NCBI GenBank assembly: GCA_000381585.1
Contig: KB906735.1
Coordinates: forward strand, 84,242-148,241
DNA from: Acidobacteriaceae bacterium KBS 83
GTDB taxonomy: Bacteria > Acidobacteriota > Terriglobia > Terriglobales > Acidobacteriaceae
Length of the DNA: 64,000 nt
Direction of reading: 5' to 3'
Positions 20,039 to 29,246 of the stretch are shown here, one piece after another (the stretch's first letter is position 1; every line of letters begins with the position of its first letter). The position numbers and the translations under genes were made by a program. Under the pieces are notes generated by a model that saw only the letters and a program-made list of their open reading frames with translations, did not search any database and was not told the DNA's origin.

Positions 20039-20812
20039 TCACGACTGATTTGCTGCGAGGTTTGCTGCACGCTCAAGCATGGAGAATCTGTTCTCGTCAA
20101 AAAGCCAGAAGTCTTCTTTAGACTTCATCCGTTTCATGGCACGCTGATACACATCTCTCATTGAGTAGTTCCGATCCGCTTCGCCTTTTTTGGCCCATCG
20201 GTGGGCTTCATAGGCAAGCAAATCTGCGGCCTGAAGGGGAGTGGCAATTCTGCTTTCTGCGGTCGAGAACTCGCCTATGTGATCGAGTAGAAGTTCGCCG
20301 GTTTCCCTGAATCCTTGCTTTAGCTCATGAAAACATTCGAGCATCACGCTGCTGTGAGGAGACTCGTCGAAGACAAAGTGCATGACCCTGCCGTTGTGAC
20401 AGAACTCTGCGGAACTCACAACTACTCTTTGCAGAGCGAGAAATTGTGGCTTATGAAGACGGCTGGTACCCGAGTAAAGCGCCATTTTGTCCGCAGATAG
20501 CTTGTCCCATTCCCCTCTCAATACACCACATGCGATAGGGAAAATCTTGGATGACTCGATCACCTTTAACAGTTGATCTATAAAGTCGCGGTGCTTTTCA
20601 TCGCTCCAGTCTCGATATATTCCGATCCGTTTTCCTTGAGGTCTGGGCCAAAACTCTTTTGCGTGAAATTCTTCGACGTCGAAGGCTTTGAGAATCGGTT
20701 TCCAGGCGCGGTCAAACCGTTTCCACTCGTTAACGCTTCCTCTGTATCCGCCAATGATGCAGTTCTTCGACTCATCATGCGTTCCGCTGTCATCGAAGTA
20801 CGCGACCAACAT
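20039..20812 (-). CDS. DUF3800 domain protein
   Basis: This 257-aa protein matches DUF3800. It has YFDDSGTHD at the N-terminus, a central VFDES motif, and LQAADLLAYE near the C-terminus, an RNase H-like arrangement of acidic residues. The start is ATG 20812, just before the first conserved strand; the frame is open to 20914 without a better site. DUF3800 proteins are of unknown biochemical role and are common in accessory DNA, often near defence or mobile genes. It stands alone here. Confidence 0.85.
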   Translation of the reverse strand: MLVAYFDDSGTHDESKNCIIGGYRGSVNEWKRFDRAWKPILKAFDVEEFHAKEFWPRPQGKRIGIYRDWSDEKHRDFIDQLLKVIESSKIFPIACGVLRGEWDKLSADKMALYSGTSRLHKPQFLALQRVVVSSAEFCHNGRVMHFVFDESPHSSVMLECFHELKQGFRETGELLLDHIGEFSTAESRIATPLQAADLLAYEAHRWAKKGEADRNYSMRDVYQRAMKRMKSKEDFWLFDENRFSMLERAANLAANQS

Positions 20813-20942
20813 TGCGAAGACCTTAGCTCCCGGCAGGCGCACAGAGCGGATTTGTCCGTTGTGCCTGCCTCTGATCGATGCCGATTGTCTCTGAGATTGA
20901 CTTTGACGCAGCACGATTGTAGCCGCATTTCTGGGGCTTACT

Positions 20943-21088
20943 GTGCCGAATCAACCCCACACTTCCGTCAAGGACCTGACGGGCGACTTCGAGCAGTTCA
21001 CCGGATTTATGCGACGGCTGGCTACCGTACGCATTCTGGGATCAAAGCCAAGCTAGACGCTGATCACTTTGATATTGGCCCCTACTGA
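20943..21088 (+). pseudogene. Decayed remnant of a small acidobacterial protein
   Basis: One + frame reads FEQFTGFMRRLATV and then loses sense. The neighbouring frame continues HSGIKAKLDADHF up to a stop at 21088. Joined, they resemble the ending of a small family I recall from Acidobacteria with the pattern FMRRL-V-HSEIKAKLDAEK. The recollection is not checked, and the frame shift implies a pseudogene. Confidence 0.35.
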
Positions 21089-21708
21089 ACTGAATACGCA
21101 CGCGCATCCATGCAGGCCGAGAACGCTCGCTTGAAGCTGTCCAGCGCGGCTTGATGCTGGGCTGTGGCTTCAGCCTGAGCCTGCTGCTGAGCTTGAGCTG
21201 TTTGCTGAGCTGCCTGCTGCTCTGAGGCCTTCTTGGCTTTCTTTTTTTGCCGCCGCCCAGCCACTGCACCGACAGTCGCACCAATACCAGCACCAGTCCC
21301 GGCATCTCCGGCGATGGCACCTACTACCGCGCCTCCGGCTGCACCCTTTGCGGCACCCTTCACCGCACCACCTTTCGGTGCGTCTTTTCCTGCCTGTTGT
21401 GCAGCCTGCTGCTGCGCAGCCTGTTGCTGTTCTGCAGTTGGAGCTGCTGGGGCTGCCGCTTGTGGATCTACGCCAGAATTCTGCTTCGCGGAAGCATAGC
21501 AATCGTTTTCATCTCTGAGCTGCTGGTCTGAGCTCTGATTGTTCTTGGGATAGGCATACATGCCGAGGCTCTTCGCAGGAGATACATCAGTTGCTGATGA
21601 TGTCGGTGGTGAGACGGATGTGGGTGGTGAGGTGGATGGAGGATTCTGCTGTGCTCCCGCGATCAGGGACAACATGACTGCAATCGAAAGTGTCAGGTAA
21701 CGTTTCAT
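21082..21708 (-). CDS. Exported glycine-zipper protein
   Basis: The 208-aa product starts at ATG 21708, with AAGGAGG 8 bases upstream. It has a signal peptide (about residues 1-19), a proline/serine/threonine-rich linker, then a glutamine/alanine-rich coiled stretch. A glycine zipper follows (GAAGGAVVGAIAGDAGTGAG, about residues 124-143), then a lysine cluster, and a second Q/A coiled stretch. Glycine-zipper segments insert into or line membranes; related acidobacterial proteins are annotated only as glycine-zipper or YMGG-like. Function unknown. Confidence 0.8.
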   Translation of the reverse strand: MKRYLTLSIAVMLSLIAGAQQNPPSTSPPTSVSPPTSSATDVSPAKSLGMYAYPKNNQSSDQQLRDENDCYASAKQNSGVDPQAAAPAAPTAEQQQAAQQQAAQQAGKDAPKGGAVKGAAKGAAGGAVVGAIAGDAGTGAGIGATVGAVAGRRQKKKAKKASEQQAAQQTAQAQQQAQAEATAQHQAALDSFKRAFSACMDARAYSVQ

Positions 21709-22117
21709 AGCGGCAACCTCCTTTCGCTTGGACACCTCATTGTTCGCCGCGCTGAAGAAAAGAGGCCACTGGCAAATATGCCAGTTGTGCGGAACTGGTT
21801 CTCTCTCCAAGGGCATTCAAATCCACCTCGCCGTTCGGCGAGGGACTCGTTGACTCCTCCGGTCAAGATGTCGTGATCGCACCAGAAGTCCGGCAGCAAA
21901 CGAGAAATTGCCGTTACCATCGCGTCTGTTTCGCTCGCAGACCTGCCAATTTATTCAATGCCACTCGCTACACTGAAAATAGGAGCAGTAAAAGCAGGAG
22001 ACCATTCCAGGGCCTGGAAACAACACGCGCGCTTACCGAACAGATGCAGACGGAGAAATCGTCGCGTAAGTCATTGCGCTGGACGACTTTACCGCTAAGT
22101 CCAATGGCAAGACGACT

Positions 22118-22139
22118 TAGGCCTCGGGAGGACGCCTAA
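22118..22139 (-). terminator. Weak hairpin downstream of proC
   Basis: TTAGGC and GCCTAA pair around an 11-base spacer about 70 bases past the proC stop. It lacks a T tract on the minus strand, so termination is uncertain. The rest of the 21709-22209 gap shows no credible gene. Confidence 0.3.
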
Positions 22140-22209
22140 ATAGCAGATTCTGCGGCGATTACAACCTGCTCTCCCGTACCGGAGGGGGAGGGGGCGGGAG
22201 TACCGTTAC

Positions 22210-23070
22210 CTACCCGCCGGCAAGCACCCGCGCCCGCTCCGTCGCGCGCATCACTGCTTTGATCAGGGTCACGCGGAGGCCCCCCTCTTCGATTTCGAGC
22301 AACCCATCCGCTGTGCAGCCCGCGGGCGTGGTCACTGCGTCCTTCAACAAAGCCGGATGCTCTCCCGTCTCCAGCACCATGCGTGCCGCACCGTATGTCG
22401 TCTGGGCCGCCAGCAGGGTCGCCGCATCGCGCGGCAAACCGACCTTGACGCCGGCCTCGGCCAGAGCCTCGAGGATGATGTAGATGTACGCCGGCCCCGA
22501 GCCGGAGAGCCCGGTCACCGCGTCCAGGTGCTTCTCGTCCACCTGTACCGTACGCCCGACGCTCTCAAAAAGTGACGCCGCCAGTTGCAGATGCTGTACC
22601 GTCGCGTAACGTCCGCCGGAGAGGGCCGTCATCCCTGCGCCCAGCATCGCTGGCGTATTTGGCATTGCCCGCACCACAGGCATGCCCAGCAGTTCGGTTG
22701 CGTCCTCGATCGCCCTCGTCTTTACTGACGCTGCAAACGAGATGATCAGCTTCTCCGGTGTCAGCACCGGTTTGATCTGCCGGACGACATCAATGACTGT
22801 GAAGGGCTTCACCCCGATGAAGATCAGGTCCGCGTCCCGAGCCGCCGCTGCGTTGTCGGTCGTCACCGGCACCTGTAGCCGCTCCGCCAGCTTGGCCGCG
22901 CGGTTCTCGTGCTGCACCGTCGCTGCGATCTGGTCCCGCGTAAAACGCCCGCTGCGGATCAATCCCTCGATCAGGATCGACCCCATCTTGCCCGCGCCGA
23001 GCATAGCGACGCGCTTGTTCACTCTGTCAGTGCCAGTTGGCTGTGGAGAGGACTGCGTTTGGTCCGTCAT
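22210..23070 (-). CDS. proC: Pyrroline-5-carboxylate reductase
   Basis: This 286-aa cytosolic enzyme reduces 1-pyrroline-5-carboxylate to L-proline with NAD(P)H. The N-terminal Rossmann motif AMLGAGKMGS sits after a 20-residue leader. VVRAMPNTPA and the LSGSGPAYIY signature are intact, as is the C-terminal TTPAGCTADGL segment. Its start lies 4 bases after the stop of the upstream DUF885 gene, so the two are almost certainly cotranscribed. The partners do not suggest a dedicated proline locus. Confidence 0.95.
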   Translation of the reverse strand: MTDQTQSSPQPTGTDRVNKRVAMLGAGKMGSILIEGLIRSGRFTRDQIAATVQHENRAAKLAERLQVPVTTDNAAAARDADLIFIGVKPFTVIDVVRQIKPVLTPEKLIISFAASVKTRAIEDATELLGMPVVRAMPNTPAMLGAGMTALSGGRYATVQHLQLAASLFESVGRTVQVDEKHLDAVTGLSGSGPAYIYIILEALAEAGVKVGLPRDAATLLAAQTTYGAARMVLETGEHPALLKDAVTTPAGCTADGLLEIEEGGLRVTLIKAVMRATERARVLAGG

Positions 23071-23074
23071 CTAT

Positions 23075-24868
23075 CTACTGTGCCTTGCTGCCCTGCTGCG
23101 ACGCAATCCACGCGTTCACCCGCTGCTCTACGACGTCCAGCGGCAGAGCGCCTGAGTCGAGCACCAGGTCATGGAATGTACGGATGTCGAACTTCGCCCC
23201 AAGCGCCTGCTGCGCCTTCGCGCGCAGCTCTAGGAACTTGAGCTGGCCCACCTTGTAGCCCAGCGCCTGCGACGGCCAAGCGATATAGCGGTCCACTTCC
23301 GACTGGATCGACGCCTCGTCGATCGCCGAGTGCGCGTGGAAGTAGTCCACCATCTGCTGCCTGCTCCAGTGCTCGGAGTGCACACCCGTGTCCACCACCA
23401 GCCGGATCGCCCGCCAGATGTCGCCCTCCAGACGCCCGTAATCGCTGTAGGGATCGGTATAGAACCCCACGTCCTTACCCAACCGCTCCGCGTACAACCC
23501 CCATCCCTCGGTATATGCGGTGTAGTAGTTGTACTTCCGGAACTGCGGAATGCCGGTCAGCTCCTGTGCGATAGCAATCTGGAGATGGTGCCCCGGCAGC
23601 CCCTCGTGGTAAGCAATGTCCTCCGCCGACGCCAATGACCGCTGCTGGTACTCGTAGGTGTTCACGAAGAAGATGCCCGGCCGCTTCCCGTCCGGCGTCC
23701 CCGGCTGGTAGTACGCCGGCGCCTGGTTCTTCGCCATGTAATCCGGTACCCTCTGCACCTCGAGCGGCGCCTTAGGCAGCCGGCCAAAGAGTTGCGGCAG
23801 CTTCGGCCGCATACCGTCCAGGTAGCCGCGGTACACCGCGATCAGCGCCTCGGGCGAGGTCGGATGCAGCTTTGGATTGTTCGGGATCGAATCACGGAGC
23901 GCCTTCAGATCCGCGAAGCCCAGCTTCTTCGCGATCGCCGTCATCTGCGCCTCGTCCTCGGCCACCTGCTGCTCGCCGATCGTGTGGATCTGCTGCGGCG
24001 TCATGTCCGTAGTAGTGCTCTGCCGCACCAGAAACTTGTAGTACGCATCCCCCTCCGGTGTGGACCAGATTCCCGGCTCCGTACGTCCATGCGGGATGTA
24101 CTGGGCTGACAGAAAGCGTCCAAAACGCGCATACGCGGGAAGCACCTGCGTGGCAATGACCTTCAGCACCTGCTGACGGATCTCCGCCTGCTGCGCTGCC
24201 GAGATCGAGCCAGGAAACTTCTGCAGTGGCAGCGCGAAGGGTGAGTCCTCCGGCTTCTGCTCGGCAAGTGTCTTCACCTGGACCAGCGCCTTCTCCAGCA
24301 GGTACTTCGGGGGAACGCGGTTATCATCCATGCCCGTCATCATGTCATCGGTGATCTGGGCGAATGGCGTTGGAACTTTGCCCAGCCGCGTCACATAGTG
24401 GTCGTAGTCTTCCGCCGTATCGAAACTCAATTGAGGCACCAGCTGCGGCAGCTCCAGGTATATCCCTCCAACCTGGCTGATAGGCATCTCCCACGGCTTG
24501 AAACGCGCCTCCTCTTGTTCGTCCACCAGCTTGCGCACCAGCAGATCCTTGCTCAGCTGCGCCTGCTGCGGAAGCCCTGCGGTGTCGATCGAACCCAGCC
24601 GGTCCAACAACGCGCGACCGCGTTCGAGATGCGCGTTGTATGCCGCAACCGAGTAGTCGCTCAGCTCCTCGTCATACCGCTTGTCGCCTAATGTGGACGC
24701 GAACTCTGGCGACTCCTTGAGCCGCTGCTCCCAATAGTCGGAGAACGCCGCGTTCAGCGCCTTCTCACGCTGTTCGCCAGTAGGAGTTGCGGCTGGCGTG
24801 GTCGCCTGCTGCGCCTGCATCTGCGGCGGTACAAAAGTTGCCGCGAGCAGGCAGAAGATCAGAATCAT
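23075..24868 (-). CDS. DUF885 family exported metallopeptidase-like protein
   Basis: This 597-aa protein has a signal peptide (residues 1-19, ending MQAQ). Its DUF885 fold carries the zinc-site motif HEGLPGHHLQ near residue 422 and a downstream EGWGLYAE segment. This resembles gluzincin peptidases with an interrupted HExxH. It is probably periplasmic. GAGGAC 8 bases upstream supports ATG 24868. It lies 91 bases after the ABC ATPase stop and 4 bases before proC. Substrate unknown. Confidence 0.85.
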   Translation of the reverse strand: MILIFCLLAATFVPPQMQAQQATTPAATPTGEQREKALNAAFSDYWEQRLKESPEFASTLGDKRYDEELSDYSVAAYNAHLERGRALLDRLGSIDTAGLPQQAQLSKDLLVRKLVDEQEEARFKPWEMPISQVGGIYLELPQLVPQLSFDTAEDYDHYVTRLGKVPTPFAQITDDMMTGMDDNRVPPKYLLEKALVQVKTLAEQKPEDSPFALPLQKFPGSISAAQQAEIRQQVLKVIATQVLPAYARFGRFLSAQYIPHGRTEPGIWSTPEGDAYYKFLVRQSTTTDMTPQQIHTIGEQQVAEDEAQMTAIAKKLGFADLKALRDSIPNNPKLHPTSPEALIAVYRGYLDGMRPKLPQLFGRLPKAPLEVQRVPDYMAKNQAPAYYQPGTPDGKRPGIFFVNTYEYQQRSLASAEDIAYHEGLPGHHLQIAIAQELTGIPQFRKYNYYTAYTEGWGLYAERLGKDVGFYTDPYSDYGRLEGDIWRAIRLVVDTGVHSEHWSRQQMVDYFHAHSAIDEASIQSEVDRYIAWPSQALGYKVGQLKFLELRAKAQQALGAKFDIRTFHDLVLDSGALPLDVVEQRVNAWIASQQGSKAQ

Positions 24869-24959
24869 GGGCAGGTGTCCTCAGATGAATGTGCATCCAC
24901 GATACCCCGCCAGGTCCGACCGATGCGCGGAGATCCCGCCGGATGTGACGGTGAAATAT

Positions 24960-25736
24960 TTAAGAATGCGATTTGCTATGCGGGTTGCGCGCGCGCGTGG
25001 ATTGCACGTCTGAGTCGATCACCCCGTCACGGATGTGCACGATTCGATGCGCGAACTCGGCGATGTCCGGTTCGTGTGTCACCAGCACGATCGTATTGCC
25101 CTGCGAGTGCAGATCATCGAAGAGCGCCATGATCTCATCGCCCGTCTTCGAGTCCAGATTTCCTGTCGGCTCGTCGGCCAAGATGATCGATGGACGATTG
25201 ATGAGCGCGCGCGCAATTGCAACACGCTGGCGCTGACCGCCGGAAAGCTCGTTTGGCTTGTGTTGCATGCGTTCTTCCAAGTTCACCGCGCGCAGCGCTG
25301 CCTTGGCCCGCTCGATCCGTTCTGCTGATGGTGTGCCGTTGTAAATCAACGGTAGTTCCACATTGTGTAGAGCGGTGGCGCGCGCCAGCAAATTGAAGGT
25401 CTGGAAAACGAAGCCGATCTCGCGATTACGGATGCGCGCCAGCTCGTCATCGTTCAGGTCGCTGACACGATGTCCGTTCAGCGTGTAGGTGCCCTGGCTC
25501 GGTGAATCCAGACAGCCGATCAGGTTCATCAGCGTCGACTTGCCGGAACCCGAAGGACCCATGATGGCGACGTACTCGTTATGCTGGATGTGCAGACTCA
25601 CGCCGCGCAGCGCATGCACCTGCTGCTCGGAGCCCATGTCATACGTCTTCCACAGGTCCTCGACGACGATGACATCGCCCCGGGGCGGTAACGTCGTGGT
25701 CGTAGTCTCCGTAGCTATCACCGTTTCAGCCGCCAT
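24960..25736 (-). CDS. ABC transporter ATPase, MacB/LolD-like
   Basis: This 258-aa cytosolic ATPase has Walker [10 protein letters not shown] near residue 60, signature [12 protein letters not shown] near 165, Walker [14 protein letters not shown] and the H-loop [13 protein letters not shown]. This is the LolD/MacB/FtsE class, which powers mechanotransmission permeases. It follows the adaptor gene by 44 bases in the same direction. No FtsX-type permease follows, so the complex is incomplete locally; a permease encoded elsewhere is likely. Confidence 0.92.
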   Translation of the reverse strand: MAAETVIATETTTTTLPPRGDVIVVEDLWKTYDMGSEQQVHALRGVSLHIQHNEYVAIMGPSGSGKSTLMNLIGCLDSPSQGTYTLNGHRVSDLNDDELARIRNREIGFVFQTFNLLARATALHNVELPLIYNGTPSAERIERAKAALRAVNLEERMQHKPNELSGGQRQRVAIARALINRPSIILADEPTGNLDSKTGDEIMALFDDLHSQGNTIVLVTHEPDIAEFAHRIVHIRDGVIDSDVQSTRARNPHSKSHS

Positions 25737-25780
25737 CCGGGGCTCCTTCTTGGTTCGGGTTCCATTCTTAGCGATCCGTG

Positions 25781-27160
25781 CTATGTAGTGGACGTGGCGG
25801 CTGCCGCCGCGTTGGCATCCATCGGTTTTACCAGTGCGCCGCTCTTCAATTCGCGCAGCGTCTTGTACGAGCCAGTCACGATCTCATCGCCAGCCTTTAG
25901 GCCGCCGGTCACCTCGATATCTGTCGTACCCGTAATACCCGTATTCACCGGAACGAAGTGGGCTTTCAGTTTTCTGCCTTCATGCTGCAACACGAAGACA
26001 CCCTGCACCTGCGGCTCCTTGCTTACGACTGCGGCCTCGACCTTCTTGCCCTTGGCGGTCTCCACGGTTTCGCTCGGACGCCTCATGGTAAGCGCCTGGA
26101 TCGGAATCGAGAGGACGTCCTTCTTTTCCGCGGTCAGGATCTTTGCTGTAGAAGAAAGACCCGGCCGCAGATCGTTCGTCGGATTGTCAAGCGTTACGAC
26201 GACCTTGAAGTCCTTCGCCTCCTCGGTACCGGTCGTGCTCTGGCTAGTCGCGATGCCGGTCGAACGCAGAATCGCCTGGTCGCCTACCGTCGTCACATGC
26301 CCCTTGAACACTTTCCCGGGCAGAGCATCGATGGTGACGTCCGCCATCTGACCATTCTTCACGTTGACGATGTCGGTCTCGTCCACCTTGACCTCGGCGG
26401 TCACGACCGACATATCAGCAATGGTCATCAGGGTGCTGCCTTCTGCATTCTGGATGCCGATCACAACAGTCTCGCCCTCGCGTACAGGCAGGTTCGTCAC
26501 GATGCCATCGAATGGCGCTACCGCCACGGTGCGATTCAGCACATCCTTGAAGCGACGAAGCGCCGCCGTAGCCTGGTCGATGCGTCCCGCCGCGGACTGC
26601 GTCTGGGCCCTCGACTGCACAATGACGGCCTGGTTCTGAGCAACTGCTGCCGCTGCTACGTCATAAGCAGCCTTCCGCGTGTCGTAGTCCGACTTCGGGA
26701 TCAGATTCTCCGCGTAAAGCGACTGCCCGCGCTTCCAGTCCAGCTCTTTCTGCTCCAGGGTCGCCTTCGCGCTAACCAGGTTGGCCGCTGCGGTTTTCTC
26801 AGCGGCGATGTAGGAGTTCATGTCCGTCTTCGAGGATTGAATAGTCGCCTGCTGCGTCGCCACATCCGCCGCCGGCTGGACATTCTCCATCGTCGCGAGC
26901 ACCTGACCCCGCTTCACATGATCCCCCTCTTTTACATAGAGGTGCGTGATGCGCCCGATTGTTTCCGCGCCCACGTTGGCATAGACCTTGGGCTTGATTT
27001 GACCGGTGCCGCTTACCTGCGACAGGATGTCTTCCCGGACCGCTTTGCCGGTCACAACCTTCGTGTAGCCCGATTGCGCACGCGCAATGACGATTCCCAC
27101 CACCACCAGCAGTGCAACTACAGCAGCGAATCCGAACCACAAGAGGCGTTTGCGTTTCAT
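25781..27160 (-). CDS. Periplasmic adaptor subunit, MacA/RND membrane-fusion family
   Basis: The 459-aa protein has an N-terminal membrane anchor (residues 7-27), a split biotinyl-lipoyl domain ([18 protein letters not shown]), and a long alpha-hairpin (about residues 85-195) in which alanine-rich helices form a coiled coil. Beta-barrel and membrane-proximal domains follow. ATG 27160 is chosen because the anchor begins there; the frame stays open to 27250. Such adaptors bridge a MacB-type permease and a TolC channel for export of peptides, siderophores or macrolides. It leads a probable operon with the ABC ATPase, DUF885 and proC. Confidence 0.9.
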   Translation of the reverse strand: MKRKRLLWFGFAAVVALLVVVGIVIARAQSGYTKVVTGKAVREDILSQVSGTGQIKPKVYANVGAETIGRITHLYVKEGDHVKRGQVLATMENVQPAADVATQQATIQSSKTDMNSYIAAEKTAAANLVSAKATLEQKELDWKRGQSLYAENLIPKSDYDTRKAAYDVAAAAVAQNQAVIVQSRAQTQSAAGRIDQATAALRRFKDVLNRTVAVAPFDGIVTNLPVREGETVVIGIQNAEGSTLMTIADMSVVTAEVKVDETDIVNVKNGQMADVTIDALPGKVFKGHVTTVGDQAILRSTGIATSQSTTGTEEAKDFKVVVTLDNPTNDLRPGLSSTAKILTAEKKDVLSIPIQALTMRRPSETVETAKGKKVEAAVVSKEPQVQGVFVLQHEGRKLKAHFVPVNTGITGTTDIEVTGGLKAGDEIVTGSYKTLRELKSGALVKPMDANAAAAATSTT

Positions 27161-27390
27161 CTGTCGCGACCCATTCCTCGTCCTCTCGGACAAAGTCTTC
27201 TCGGTAAAGCAGGTAAAGTTACGGTTCCGGCTGGCTAATAGTTCCATCAAGGCGGGATGCGCTGGCGTACAAGCGCACTACCACCGGCGCACCGGTTCTA
27301 GCCGGACGAGCGCGCTCCAATGATACCAAGCCCAAGTTTTTTGGTAATTCCCAGTCGAATTGGCAACGGCGACTTTTTCTGAACGTCTTG

Positions 27391-27420
27391 TTGTCCTTGC
27401 ACCTAATAGACCAATAGAAT
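27391..27420 (+). promoter_or_regulatory. Candidate sigma-70-type promoter for the GWxTD gene
   Basis: TTGTCC (27391-27396) and TAGAAT (27415-27420) are separated by 18 bases, in the divergent gap between the adaptor gene and the GWxTD gene. Transcription would start near 27427, giving a short leader before ATG 27453. The match to consensus is moderate and the call is by eye. Confidence 0.35.
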
Positions 27421-27452
27421 AACGGCACTGATTAGGAGTCCACTGGAACCAT

Positions 27453-29171
27453 ATGTATTCGGTTCATCATCGCGTTATCTGCACTCTTGCCTTGGCCGCT
27501 TCCACAATCTTTCTCCCCTCGCTGCATGGTCAGCAGTCCGCGCCCGCGGATGGAGACACTACCGTCGGACAACCGGCCCAGGATCCCCTTGATCGCCCGC
27601 TCAATGATAAGGAACGCTTCAAACAGCAAAAGGACCTGAGACAGGAGTTGAAGGGGCCTTACAAGAAGTGGCTGGATGAGGATGTCCGCTGGATCATCAC
27701 GGACCAGGAGATGAAAGCGTTCAAGAGCCTCTCCAACGATGAGGAGCGGGAGTCGTTCATCGAGAACTTCTGGCTCCGCCGCAATCCTAATCCGGAATCC
27801 CCCGAGAACGAATTCCGCGAAGAGCACTACCGCCGGATCGCTTACGCCAACGAGCACTTCGCCGCAGGCAAGCCTGGCTGGAAGACCGATCGCGGCCACA
27901 TATACATCGCCTACGGCAAGCCGGACAGTACCGACTCCCATCCTGCCGGGGGCACCTACGAGCGCCCCATGGATGAAGGCGGGGGCGAGACCACGACATT
28001 CCCCTTTGAGACTTGGCATTACCGGTATATCGAGGGCATCGGCGACAACATCGACATCGAGTTCGTCGACACCTGCCAGTGCGGCGACTATCACATGACT
28101 CTTGATCGCTCTGAAAAGGACGCGCTCCTGCACGTTCCCGGTGCGGGACTCACCATGTTCGAACAGATGGGACAGGCGAAAAAGTCTGAGCGCTTCAATG
28201 GAGGTCTCGAGAGCCTGGGCACCGGCCCGCTTACCGGCTCCAACGCCACCAAGCAGTTTGACCGCCTAGAGACCTTCGCCAAGCTGCAGGGTGCACCCAA
28301 GATCAAGTTCAAGGATCTCGAGTCATTTATGACGGAACACAAGGTTCTCAACGGCCCTGTCTTCCCCTTTGATGTGCGCACTGATTACGTGAAGGTGACC
28401 GAAGATACCGTTCTGGTGCCCATCACCCTGCAGATCAAGAACAAAGACATCACCTTCAGCACCAAAGACGGTGTCTCCAAGGGGGTCGTCAATATCTTGG
28501 GCCGGGTGACTACCATTACAGGTCGCGTTGCCCAAACGTTCGAGGATACCGTTCTGGTTGAGCAGCCAAGCGAACTCATGCCCAAAACGCTGGAAACCTC
28601 CCAGGTCTACTGGAAGGCCCTCCCGCTTCGCCCCGGTCATTACCGGGTCGATATCGCGATCAAGGACGTGAACAATCCGGACCATCTGGGAATCTGGGCC
28701 CAAGGCATCGTTGTGCCAAAATTCGACGACGAAAACCTAGCCACTTCCTCGCTCATTCTCGCCGACAAAATGGAGCGGGTGCCGTCAAAGCAAATAGGGA
28801 CGGGCAGCTTCATCCTGGGCAATACATTTGTGCGGCCCCGGGTAATGGACAGTGCAGCGACCCCGGCCAGTTTTCATCGCAACCAACAGTTGAACTTCTG
28901 GATGCAGGTCTATAACCTCGGCATCGACGACAAGAGCAAGCAGAACGACGCGACTCTGCAGTATCAAATCATCGATATGGACAGCAACAAGACGGTCCTG
29001 GATTCATCGGAGGCAAGCAAGTCCATATCGCCCAATGCAGACCAGGTAACCGTCGAGCACTCTGTACCGCTTGCAGGTCTGGTGCCCGGCAAGTATCGGG
29101 TAACCATTAAAGTGAATGACAGCGTTAAGAAGCAGCAAATAGCCGAATCGGCACCCTTCACGGTAGACTAA
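27453..29171 (+). CDS. GWxTD domain exported protein
   Basis: This 572-aa protein has a signal peptide (about residues 1-26) and, around residues 95-165, the GWxTD domain with its diagnostic GWKTDRGHIYIAYGKPD motif. Several beta-rich regions follow. GWxTD proteins are restricted mainly to Acidobacteria, Bacteroidetes and relatives, and have no assigned activity; they are exported and often sit beside outer-membrane proteins. The next gene starts 75 bases downstream in the same direction and looks like its envelope partner. Confidence 0.85.
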   Translation: MYSVHHRVICTLALAASTIFLPSLHGQQSAPADGDTTVGQPAQDPLDRPLNDKERFKQQKDLRQELKGPYKKWLDEDVRWIITDQEMKAFKSLSNDEERESFIENFWLRRNPNPESPENEFREEHYRRIAYANEHFAAGKPGWKTDRGHIYIAYGKPDSTDSHPAGGTYERPMDEGGGETTTFPFETWHYRYIEGIGDNIDIEFVDTCQCGDYHMTLDRSEKDALLHVPGAGLTMFEQMGQAKKSERFNGGLESLGTGPLTGSNATKQFDRLETFAKLQGAPKIKFKDLESFMTEHKVLNGPVFPFDVRTDYVKVTEDTVLVPITLQIKNKDITFSTKDGVSKGVVNILGRVTTITGRVAQTFEDTVLVEQPSELMPKTLETSQVYWKALPLRPGHYRVDIAIKDVNNPDHLGIWAQGIVVPKFDDENLATSSLILADKMERVPSKQIGTGSFILGNTFVRPRVMDSAATPASFHRNQQLNFWMQVYNLGIDDKSKQNDATLQYQIIDMDSNKTVLDSSEASKSISPNADQVTVEHSVPLAGLVPGKYRVTIKVNDSVKKQQIAESAPFTVD

Positions 29172-29246
29172 GCACAGCTTCTACCGGGGTTCCTTGCGGC
29201 TACGGTCCCGGCCCCGAATTGCGGATGAGGTGGCAGCGGCTCAGCG

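Noticed and set aside
19881-20042. N-terminal extension of the GH42 protein to 20042
   Set aside because: The Tat-like leader and ribosome binding site place the start at 19880; the extension runs antisense to the ADOP tail.
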